Source: Thiotrichaceae bacterium
GTDB taxonomy: Bacteria; Pseudomonadota; Gammaproteobacteria; Thiotrichales; Thiotrichaceae
Assembly: GCA_026992705.1 (NCBI GenBank)
Contig: JALWYT010000155.1
Coordinates: forward strand, 1 to 20,091
Reading direction: 5' to 3'
DNA: 20,091 nt
Made by a program: the position numbers and the translations under genes. The notes beneath the pieces were generated by a model. That model did not search any database. It was not told the origin of the DNA and saw nothing but the letters and a program-made list of their open reading frames with translations. This document shows positions 7,638 to 15,700 of the stretch, piece after piece. Position 1 is the first letter of the stretch. Every line of letters starts with the position of its first letter.

Positions 7638-8179
7638 TGATGGCTATTATCGACTGCCCTATTCCCCTACTAGGCTTTGCCGCATATAGCGGAACGGGAA
7701 AAACAACCTTGCTAGAGAAACTACTGCCTATTTTAACAGAACGTGGTCTGCGTATCGCCATGATTAAGCATTCGCACCACGATTTTGAGATTGATCAAGT
7801 CGGCAAAGACAGCTACCGACTTCGCCATGCGGGGGCGAAGCAAATGCTAATTGCATCGGCTTATCGGACAGCATTAATTAGTGAAAAAGACGGCAAAACT
7901 GAGCCGAATTTAGCGGAGCTTATCCAGCAAATAGATAGCAACAATGTGGATATTATTTTAGTCGAAGGCTTTCGGCATGTGGCATTTCCGAAAATCGAAC
8001 TGCATCGCCCTAGCCTAAAGAAACCGCTATTATTCCCACAGGATGATTCCATTATTGCATTAGCAACAGATAATATAGATCAAATCGCACTGCCTAAAAC
8101 TATGCGAAAATTACTCATACTTTCACTCAATGCGGTGAATGATATTGCGGATTTTATTGAACAATATTGTAATTATTGA
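7637..8179 (+). CDS. mobB: Molybdopterin-guanine dinucleotide biosynthesis adaptor MobB
   Basis: 180 residues. MobB is a GTP-binding P-loop protein that assists MobA in attaching GMP to molybdopterin for bis-MGD enzymes in the cytoplasm. Visible features are the Walker A loop in GFAAYSGTGKTTLLEKLLP (13-31), the IKHSHHDFEID segment (about 43-53), DSYRLRHAGAKQ, and the Walker B-like strand IILVEGFRHVAFPKIELHR. The ATG overlaps the last base of the upstream TAA (TAATG), and a second ATG follows immediately. It ends in TGA. moeA comes 127 bp downstream on the same strand, a cofactor-synthesis pairing that supports the call. MobA is not in the window. Confidence 0.92.
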   Translation: MMAIIDCPIPLLGFAAYSGTGKTTLLEKLLPILTERGLRIAMIKHSHHDFEIDQVGKDSYRLRHAGAKQMLIASAYRTALISEKDGKTEPNLAELIQQIDSNNVDIILVEGFRHVAFPKIELHRPSLKKPLLFPQDDSIIALATDNIDQIALPKTMRKLLILSLNAVNDIADFIEQYCNY

Positions 8180-8190
8180 ATAATTTAAAC

Positions 8191-8274
8191 CGTAGCCTGC
8201 ACGGAGCTTTGCGAAGTGCAGATTTATACCACAAAACGTAGAAATTTGAGTTAAGTGGTTTGTTCCCCGCTACG
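8191..8274. repeat. Imperfect palindromic intergenic element (GTAGC...GCTAC) between mobB and moeA
   Basis: CGTAGC (8191-8196) pairs with GCTACG (8269-8274). Directly stacked inside, CTGCAC (8197-8202) pairs with GTGCAG (8216-8221) around a loop containing CTTTGCGAAG. ACCAC (8228-8232) pairs with GTGGT (8255-8259). The whole would fold as a three-way junction of about 84 nt. The pattern GTAGCCTG-n-ACGGAGC-n-GCGAAGT-n-CAG resembles dispersed REP/MITE-like intergenic repeats that I remember from many proteobacteria. A leader RNA controlling moeA is the alternative. The rest of the mobB-moeA gap shows no gene. Confidence 0.55.
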
Positions 8275-8306
8275 ATTATAATGACACAACATTTAGATAA
8301 ATAACG

Positions 8307-9563
8307 ATGACAACACATACTGACTGTGGCTGTGATAGCCTTGCCCAAAACTACCTTAGCGTTGAAGCTGCACTAGAACATATTTTAAGCACGGTAAATG
8401 CCCTTCAGCAAAGCGAATCGGTCGCTATTCGACAAAGCTTAGGGCGAGTCTTAGCCGAGGATATTACCGCTCCTTTTAATGTCCCCCCACACCGTAATTC
8501 AGCAATGGATGGCTATGCGGTTAAATTTAGCGATCTTCAAGAGCAACAAAAGCCACGATTAAAAGTTGTCGGTGAATCCTTTGCAGGGCATCCCTATCAA
8601 GGCGAGGTCAAAGCAGGCGAATGTGTGCGTATTATGACGGGGGCGGTTGTTCCTGATGATACCGATACAGTCATTATGCAAGAGCATGTTGAGCGGACTA
8701 GCGATGAAATCCATATTTCTCATCAATACAAACAAGGGCAAAATGTCCGCCACCCCGGGGAAGATTTACAACAAGGTTCTGTGGCATTAGCAGCAGGTAA
8801 AAAGCTCAATTCAGCCGATTTAGGCTTGCTCGCCTCATTAGGCGTGGGTGAGGTGAATGTTATTCGCAAGCCCAAGGTTGTGTTCTTCTCCACAGGGGAT
8901 GAATTAAAAAACGTCGGGCAAACGCTACAAGCAGGCGATATTTACGACAGCAATCGCTACACCTTATTCGGTTTATTGAAAACCTTAGATGTTGATATTC
9001 TCGACATGGGCGTTATTCCTGACGACCAGCAAGCCATAGAAACCGCATTTAATGAAGGCAGCCAATTAGGCGATATGCTAATTACCAGCGGCGGGGTATC
9101 TGTTGGAGATGCAGATTATGTTACCGAAACATTGGAAAAAATGGGGCAAATCGGCTTCTGGAAAATCGCCATGAAACCGGGGAAACCGTTGGCATTTGGC
9201 AAAATCAACAATGCCCTATTCTTTGGCTTACCGGGTAATCCTGTCTCAGTCATGGCGACCTTTGTACTATTCGCCCGCCCTGCTCTACAAAAACTCAAAG
9301 GCTTGAGCGATATACACATCCCGCAACGCACCGCTATTTGCGACTCCCACCTAAAAAAACACATTGGCAGAAAAGACCACCAACGTGGGATTTACTTCCA
9401 AAACGAACAAGGCGAACTCCACGTCAGCACCACAGGCTTGCAAGGCTCGCATGTACTCAGTTCCATGAGCAAAGCCAACTGCTTTATCGTCCTCCCGCAA
9501 GACTCAGGCGATGTAGAAGCTGGCGAAGAAGTTGTGATTTATCCATTTGATGGGTTGATTTAA
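8307..9563 (+). CDS. moeA: Molybdopterin molybdenumtransferase MoeA
   Basis: 418 residues, typical for MoeA, which inserts molybdate into adenylylated molybdopterin to form Moco in the cytoplasm. Recognisable parts in order: the N-terminal LGRVLAEDITAPFNVPPHRNSAMDGYAV (46-72), RIMTGAVVPDDTDTVIMQEH (108-127), GQNVRHPGED (144-153), the MogA-like core with FFSTGDELKNVG (193-204), DSNRYTL (214-220), ITSGGVSVGDADY (259-271), KIAMKPGKPLAFG (286-298) and FFGLPGNPVSVM (305-316), then the C-terminal beta domain to 418. The N-terminus has a slightly unusual Cys-containing stretch, TDCGCDS. No clear ribosome binding site precedes the ATG. Together with mobB it forms a small molybdenum-cofactor group. 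Confidence 0.95.
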   Translation: MTTHTDCGCDSLAQNYLSVEAALEHILSTVNALQQSESVAIRQSLGRVLAEDITAPFNVPPHRNSAMDGYAVKFSDLQEQQKPRLKVVGESFAGHPYQGEVKAGECVRIMTGAVVPDDTDTVIMQEHVERTSDEIHISHQYKQGQNVRHPGEDLQQGSVALAAGKKLNSADLGLLASLGVGEVNVIRKPKVVFFSTGDELKNVGQTLQAGDIYDSNRYTLFGLLKTLDVDILDMGVIPDDQQAIETAFNEGSQLGDMLITSGGVSVGDADYVTETLEKMGQIGFWKIAMKPGKPLAFGKINNALFFGLPGNPVSVMATFVLFARPALQKLKGLSDIHIPQRTAICDSHLKKHIGRKDHQRGIYFQNEQGELHVSTTGLQGSHVLSSMSKANCFIVLPQDSGDVEAGEEVVIYPFDGLI

Positions 9564-9573
9564 TAAACATAAC

Positions 9574-9627
9574 GCAGGGAACTTCCACTGCAATATCAAT
9601 ATGTTAAGATGGTGGTATATTCCCTGC
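9574..9627. repeat. Long-loop inverted repeat downstream of moeA
   Basis: GCAGGGAA at 9574-9581 pairs with TTCCCTGC at 9620-9627, and inside it CCAC (9585-9588) pairs with GTGG (9612-9615). It starts 10 bp after the moeA stop, so it may act as a terminator or be a degenerate intergenic repeat. No T-tract follows. The remainder of the 9564-9711 gap is AT-rich; a weak TATAAG-like -10 near 9680 lacks a well-spaced -35. Confidence 0.4.
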
Positions 9628-9711
9628 ATTCCGCAAAACTCCAAATTTCCCCAACATTTTGTTGATTAACCACTATATTTATAAGCATCTTAACTTAAAA
9701 AAATCACCATC

Positions 9712-10695
9712 ATGGATGCACAGAAAATAATCGGAAAACAAGACAAAAATGATTGGATTATCAATCCGAAAGAACATGCTGCAAGCCTCCCTAAAGAAGC
9801 CGAAACACTGAAAAAAATTCTACGCAGCTCAAAAGTCGAGATGCTTCGCCAATGCTTTGATCAACATAATTCACAAGCAATCGAATCGCAAAAACTATAT
9901 TTAAAACAATCCAAACGTCGCATTATTGGCTCAACACTCAGCGTAATTGTGGGGGCAGTCATTTTATATGTGCAAAGCACGGATGGCATTTTGATTGATT
10001 TTTCCCAATACAAAGACATTATTATCAACACACTCGGCGTAATTGAATTAGGCTTATTAGCCATGACAACCTATTACGTCACCATTCTAAAAAACAGCAA
10101 TATGTACGAAGACTGGATGGACGAACGTTCCAATGCAGAAAACGTAAGAATTCAATACTTTAAAGAAATTACTAAAAGCGGCGACAAAAATGACATCGAC
10201 TTAGCCAAATTACAATTAGAATATTTTTACCGCTATATGCTATGTGTGCAATTAAATTATTACGAAGGTCGCGGCGAACAACACAAGAAAAACGCCAATA
10301 AATTCACCACCCGAACAGGCATGTTGACAATGATTGCAGCGGTAGTCACTGCTGTACCTGCTACCATCAACGTTGCCAAAAGCTCAACCGATATCGTCGC
10401 CCTACTCGCCTTTATCTCTGCTGTTGTTGCTGCATTAACCTCTATGCAGTCTCAGTTATCTGCTCTTAATGAAGATCAACGTAATGCACGCCGCTATCAA
10501 GTAGTTTATTATAAATTGTTCAGATTAACGAGTGAACTTGATACCGTGCGTAATACTATTGAGCAGGGTGCTCGTACTGCTTTAGAAACATTTGTCAAAA
10601 AAACAAACAAAATACTAGCACAGGAAAATCAAGAATGGCAAACACGTAAGAAACGTAAGTCAGAATTTGCAACATATCAAACAACATCAACGTAG
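9712..10695 (+). CDS. Four-helix membrane protein resembling SLATT/DUF4231 effectors
   Basis: 327 residues with no signal peptide. A charged helical N-terminus (1-70) is followed by two transmembrane pairs: about 71-89 and 104-125, then 203-222 and 226-246. After the first pair comes MYEDWMDERSNAENVRIQYF (131-150), which fits the W..R..AE..R signature after the 2-TM unit of SLATT/DUF4231 proteins. After the second pair comes SALNEDQRNARRYQVVYYKL, a similar basic-aromatic helix, and then a long probably coiled C-terminal helix. SLATT proteins are predicted pore-forming effectors of SMODS/SLOG nucleotide-dependent conflict systems. Here no nucleotidyltransferase, SLOG or TIR partner is adjacent, so the assignment rests on architecture and remembered motifs. 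The ATG at 9712 has no clear Shine-Dalgarno. Confidence 0.6.
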   Translation: MDAQKIIGKQDKNDWIINPKEHAASLPKEAETLKKILRSSKVEMLRQCFDQHNSQAIESQKLYLKQSKRRIIGSTLSVIVGAVILYVQSTDGILIDFSQYKDIIINTLGVIELGLLAMTTYYVTILKNSNMYEDWMDERSNAENVRIQYFKEITKSGDKNDIDLAKLQLEYFYRYMLCVQLNYYEGRGEQHKKNANKFTTRTGMLTMIAAVVTAVPATINVAKSSTDIVALLAFISAVVAALTSMQSQLSALNEDQRNARRYQVVYYKLFRLTSELDTVRNTIEQGARTALETFVKKTNKILAQENQEWQTRKKRKSEFATYQTTST

Positions 10696-10726
10696 ATAGG
10701 TTTATAAAAATATCATGCTAAACAGT

Positions 10727-10774
10727 GCCTTACCCTAATATGCCCACAGAATTTGGGTTCTTAGGTGGTAAGGC
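10727..10774. terminator. Bidirectional terminator hairpin between convergent genes
   Basis: GCCTTACC at 10727-10734 pairs perfectly with GGTAAGGC at 10767-10774. Inside are further complementary segments: CTAA with TTAG, and CCCA with TGGG near the loop. The hairpin lies between the stop of the SLATT-like gene (10695) and the stop of the IPTL-CTERM gene (10801) on the opposite strand. T-rich sequence follows on the plus side. Confidence 0.6.
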
Positions 10775-10800
10775 TTATTATCATCAAGTAACCAAGTAAC

Positions 10801-12681
10801 TTAAAATTTATTCTTCTGTAATAAACCTTTTACTGCAAACAAACTTATGACTAGAGTCAATAAAATTTGTGCCCATTCAGATAAGGTAGGAATAGATTTG
10901 AAATTACGCTTATCATCTTGTTCGCTATTATCATTAGTTGTACTACCATCATCACAGATGGTACCAACTAAAGGAATATTGTTACTAATAATAATAGGAT
11001 CTCCATTTTCCACATTGATTCGGTTGTACCAAGGTGTATTAGTCGTTGGACTCGGGTCACTTAGTATACCTGTACTTGCTTTTTCTCCTGAGCCAAGCAC
11101 ATAAGGATTACTTTGCCCTGTTGGATCAAGTACCGTGTTACTTGCAGGATAATTAGGATCAATTTGCGTACCAACAGGAGGTGAAACATACATAATGTAC
11201 TCACCAGCGGCATCCATTGTAAACTGATAATAGCCATTAGAACCATTGGAAATAATATTTACATTTCCTGGACCTTCAACTGCGATAGTACCACCTTTTA
11301 TAATCTTTCCATTGCTTGAACAGTAGAAATAACCTGTTGGATCAAAGTCATCTCTGTCATTAATACCATCATTATCACGATCCTGGTCGGCACGCTCAAT
11401 ATGATTGGATAATCCATCATTATCGACGTCATGTAAATCACATAGAGCACTTGCTACACCATATGTACCATGATAGTTGTTATCGGTAGCCTCACCCCAG
11501 CCAAGATTAGTGAATTGATTACCTGGATTTGTTGATGCAGAATTATTCGACTGATTAAATGGATCATCAGCAGGCATTACCACAACATCGCCTAAGCATG
11601 TTGATGGATTGCTAAAACTAAATACTTCCTGCTCTTGGTTAGCTTGCCAATTAAAAGCTTGTGCATTTGAAATATTAACCACAAATGACAGATAGTCATA
11701 TTCAGGTGCTTCTTCAGGAGCTTTAATATGTGAAGCCAGTGTCCAATCTGTACCTGCAATAGCACTACTTAGGTTTTCTACTTTAAACTCATCAGCACCT
11801 GTACCATGTGGGACTTTCAGTGTAACTTGACCTGTCAGACTTAAATCAACTGGTTCTGGTGTTACACTTGGTCTCATAAAAACATGGTATTTATTATCAG
11901 TATTATACCACACAATTTTATAATCTAAGACTTTAGCCGAATCACTCGTTCCCGTTTGTGAATTAGGAGCATCATCACTAATCACTATTGGTTCTTGAGA
12001 ATCATCTTGTTCCTGCTCCTCAATAGAGTCATTTATATTATCATCTGTATTTTCATCATCAATAGGATTGTCAACGATGGTACTATTATCACCAGAATTA
12101 TTTGTAGCTTCTGAACGACAATCTGCTACTGCCTGATAATTATCAAGATAGTTATTTTCTCCTATTTCTCCCCAACCAAGGTTAGAGAATTGGTTGCCTG
12201 GATTTGTACTGGCTGAATTATTAGGTACAGCAAAAGGATCAGTTTCATTATTGAGTAAACTAATTGGAGCGGTACACTTACCAGCATTTGCAAAACTAAA
12301 AACTTCCAGCTCAGTATCTTTTTGCCAGTTAAAGCTATTTGGACTCCCTACCATATTTAGATTAAAAGAAATATAATCTGAATTAGGTGCTTCAACAGGA
12401 GCATCAACTCGTGAATTATTTAGCCATAATGTCCCATCTACATTAGAAACAACCTGTTCAACAACAAAACGATCTGCTCCATTTAAATGAGGTACTTTAA
12501 TCGTTACTTGAGCACTAGTTGTTAAATTAGGTATCGGTGTTTTTGAGGGCTTCATAAATACACGGTAACGCTGATTGACCTCATCCCATGTTAATTTATA
12601 GCTCAAAACCTGGTCTGCTAGTACAACGCCCGTTGTACTAATAAATAATAAAGAACCAAAAAGTATATTTTTTATTATCAT
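10801..12681 (-). CDS. Exported protein: two A modules, short TSP3 repeats, IPTL-CTERM sorting tail
   Basis: 626 residues. A signal peptide covers 1-22 (cleavage near VLA|DQ). Module A occurs twice, at about 23-188 and 251-414, joined by an acidic Asn/Asp/Glu linker (190-245). Each copy has an opening xVLxYK, a KVP strand, the F.FAN/SNP...C segment, NPGNQF-NLGWGE and NNY, and two cysteines 52 residues apart (C136/C188; C362/C414). A TSP3-like calcium-binding stretch follows (DVDNDGLSNHIERADQDRD, 418-436). A beta-rich region at about 450-575 resembles SdrD B-like or carboxypeptidase-regulatory folds. The C-terminus is IPTLSEWAQILLTLVISLF (597-615), then KNKF: the IPTL-CTERM signal (motif, hydrophobic helix, basic end) associated in other bacteria with exosortase XrtH. 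The protein is therefore probably processed and attached at the cell surface. It is the last gene of the minus-strand locus. Confidence 0.8.
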   Translation of the reverse strand: MIIKNILFGSLLFISTTGVVLADQVLSYKLTWDEVNQRYRVFMKPSKTPIPNLTTSAQVTIKVPHLNGADRFVVEQVVSNVDGTLWLNNSRVDAPVEAPNSDYISFNLNMVGSPNSFNWQKDTELEVFSFANAGKCTAPISLLNNETDPFAVPNNSASTNPGNQFSNLGWGEIGENNYLDNYQAVADCRSEATNNSGDNSTIVDNPIDDENTDDNINDSIEEQEQDDSQEPIVISDDAPNSQTGTSDSAKVLDYKIVWYNTDNKYHVFMRPSVTPEPVDLSLTGQVTLKVPHGTGADEFKVENLSSAIAGTDWTLASHIKAPEEAPEYDYLSFVVNISNAQAFNWQANQEQEVFSFSNPSTCLGDVVVMPADDPFNQSNNSASTNPGNQFTNLGWGEATDNNYHGTYGVASALCDLHDVDNDGLSNHIERADQDRDNDGINDRDDFDPTGYFYCSSNGKIIKGGTIAVEGPGNVNIISNGSNGYYQFTMDAAGEYIMYVSPPVGTQIDPNYPASNTVLDPTGQSNPYVLGSGEKASTGILSDPSPTTNTPWYNRINVENGDPIIISNNIPLVGTICDDGSTTNDNSEQDDKRNFKSIPTLSEWAQILLTLVISLFAVKGLLQKNKF

Positions 12682-12715
12682 TTTTAAATACTCAAATAAT
12701 TTTTTTAATTAATCA

Positions 12716-12768
12716 GTAGCCCATGCCCATATGTTGCATTCTATGAGCTACAGCTCCAATTATTGGAG
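12716..12768. repeat. Two hairpins between TSP3-repeat gene and IPTL-CTERM gene
   Basis: GTAGC (12716-12720) pairs with GCTAC (12747-12751), with CAT/ATG pairing further inside. Next to it CTCCAA (12754-12759), loop TTA, TTGGAG (12763-12768). The second hairpin starts 6 bp after the stop codon of the upstream gene. No T-tract follows, so termination is uncertain. The GTAGC/GCTAC ends match those of the element at 8191-8274. Confidence 0.4.
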
Positions 12769-12773
12769 AGTAA

Positions 12774-15700
12774 TCAATCACCTGTTGTATCCACATCTGT
12801 CTTAGGCAATTGCTCATCAACAATATAGTTTGCATTGAATCCTATGTTATTTGGATAGAGCAAGATATTACCAATCAACATATTCACATCATTATTAGGA
12901 CCTGAATAAATCGTGACACCATCCATTGAAATATCCGTGACATGATAGCCAGCTAAGAGATAATTCAGGCTATAGCTTGAATTACTATCAGCTTGCAATA
13001 CATTGCCTAAGATGGTGTCTTTATCATTACTTGGACCATCAGAGATTAAGTGGTTATCACCATTGCTATTACCCGCATACAGTACAGCAATTGAATCAGA
13101 AACGATACGAGCATTACTGCCATAAACTTCTGTATTTTTTGAGCTAAAATCAAGCAAAGTTGTTTGAGTACTTAAAGTGATCGCATTTCTAGTCATAATA
13201 CCCATGTGGTTCCTATGTCGAATTGCGACATAATAATCACCTGCAGGGACATTAATAGTCAAAGTAGTATCACCTGTTTCACTACTTACTGCATCACCAT
13301 CTCGTTGTAATAGTACTGCTTTACTGGCAACAATATTTTTTGGGTTGTTTACATCTCGTAGCTCAACTAATATCCAATCAACAATAGCATCATTACCTTC
13401 TTGTTCTAACAAGCTAACTGCTAATTGCTCTGAATGAGCATGATTAAAACCAAGGGCAGTATAAGGCTGATTCAATGGAATCAAGTTTTTAACACGTAAA
13501 TCATCCCGCATAAGCCCTGTTGAGGCTTGGAATGGTCCTTGTAATAAAGCTTTAACACTGATATTGACGCCCGTAGACGATATATCATTGTTGCTTGAGT
13601 CTGTTGGATTAGTTGAAGAATTACTATCTTCATCACTATTATCATCTTCATCAGAATCAACGGTATTATTTGCATCATCATCGCTATCAAGATAATCAGG
13701 TACTTGATCGCCATCTTTATCCGTTGGATTGGTAGCAGGGTTACCGTCAGCATCACTATTATCATCTTCGTCAGCCGTTAAAATACCGTCATTGTCATCA
13801 TCAGTGTCTAAATAGTTTGGCGTGGTGTCACCGTCAGTATCAGTTGGTGTTGTGGCAGGGTTGCCGTCATTATCGGTATTGCCATCTTCATCTTTAGTTG
13901 GAATACCGTCATTATCATCGTCACTATCGAGTGCGTCGATTGTACCATCGCCATCGCTGTCGATTGGATTAGCGGGATCATTGCCAACTTCTGTGCCGTC
14001 AGGAATGCCATCATCATCGGAGTCTGGATTATCAGGTTTTGTGCCAGCCGTTTTTTCATCTTTGTTAGTAATTCCATCACCGTCAGCATCGCCGTTATCA
14101 CCATCTTGGTCATTGGCATCCAGATAATTCGGTATATTATCCGCATCGCTGTCTTCAGCATCAGCGGGGTCGCCATCTTGGTTTGGATCATTGTTTTCAC
14201 TGGCAGAAGGCTTGCCGTCGCCATCATCATCGCTATCGAGATAATCAGGCTTACCGTCGCCATCAGTGTCATCATCGGCAGGTGTGCCACCATTGTAATT
14301 TTCATTAACACTGAGTACGCCATCCTCATCGTCATCAGGGTCTAAGGCATCAATAGTTCCATCACCGTCAGTATCGCTAGGATTATTGACATCACCTACT
14401 TCCACACCATCAGGAACACCGTCGCCATCGCTGTCTGCTTTGTTTGGATCGGTTTTTAAGTTTTGCTCTTGAGCAGTACTTAGACCATCACTATCAGGGT
14501 CAGAGTTTGGTCCATTGTTATCGTCATTATCCAGATAATCAACAATGCCATCACCGTCAGTATCAACAGCATCGGCTGGGTTGCCGTCTTTATTCGGATC
14601 ATTGTCTTCGTCCGCTGAGGCTTTGCCGTCATCATCATCATCTGTGTCAAGGTAATCAGGCGTACCATCGCCGTCGGTATCATTATCCACAGGTGAACCG
14701 CCATTGTAGTTTTCATGCTGAGTGAGTACACCGTCATTATCGTCATCATCATCTAATGCGTCGATTTTGCCATCACCATCGGTATCAACTGGATTTGCTG
14801 CATCATTACCGACTTCATCCTTATCAGAGATGCCATCACCATCGGAGTCAGGATTTTTAGGATCAGTACCAGCTTTGATTTCATCACCATCATTAAGTCC
14901 ATCGCCATCAGAATCAGGATTATTGCGATCTGTTCCTTTATTGTCTTCTTCGTTATTAGTAAGCCCATCACCATCAGGATCAGCATTTGGACCATCATTA
15001 TTATTATCATCTAAATAATCAGGCTTTAAATCACCATCGGTATCAATAGCATCGGTTGGGTCGCCATCATTATTGGGGTCATTGCCTTCATTAGCCGATG
15101 GTTTGCCGTCATTGTCATCATCTGCATCCAAATAATCAGGCTTACCGTCACCATCGCTATCATCATCGACAGGTGAACCACCATTATAATTTTCGTTAGA
15201 GGTTAATACGCCATCGCCGTCATCATCGGTATCTGAGGCATCAATTGTACCGTCGTTATCGGTGTCAATAGGATTAGCAGGATCATTGCCAACTTCAGTA
15301 CCATCTGGAACGCCATCACCATCAGTATCCGCAATTGTAGGCTCAGTCTTTGCGGTAACTTCATCACCGTCGTTTAGACCATCGCCATCAGTGTCAGGAT
15401 TATTAGGATCTGTGTTAAGTACAGTTTCTTCGGCGGTGGTTAAACCGTCATTGTCAGGGTCGGCTTGAGGGCCGTCATTATTATTGTCATCCAAATAATC
15501 AGGCTTGCTGTCACCATCGACATTAGTCGCATCCGATGGGTCACCATCACCATTGGGATCATTGCCTTCGTTAGCAGAAGGTGTGCCATCGTCATCGTCG
15601 TCCGCATCTAAATAGTCAGGTGTGCCGTCATTATCGCTGTCTTGATCAAGTGGTGAGGCAGTATTGCCATATTTTTCATTTGCGGTTAATACGCCATCGC

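Noticed and set aside
8180..8306. Molybdenum-cofactor riboswitch upstream of moeA
   Set aside because: The folded element does not resemble the Moco riboswitch consensus as I know it and looks more like a dispersed palindromic repeat. It could only be settled by a covariance-model search.
13481..15468. Many overlapping ORFs on both strands within the TSP3 tract
   Set aside because: They are low-complexity Met/Ile/Thr- or Ser/Pro-rich readings produced by the repetitive GAT/GGT codons of the real gene. None has a plausible fold or start signal.
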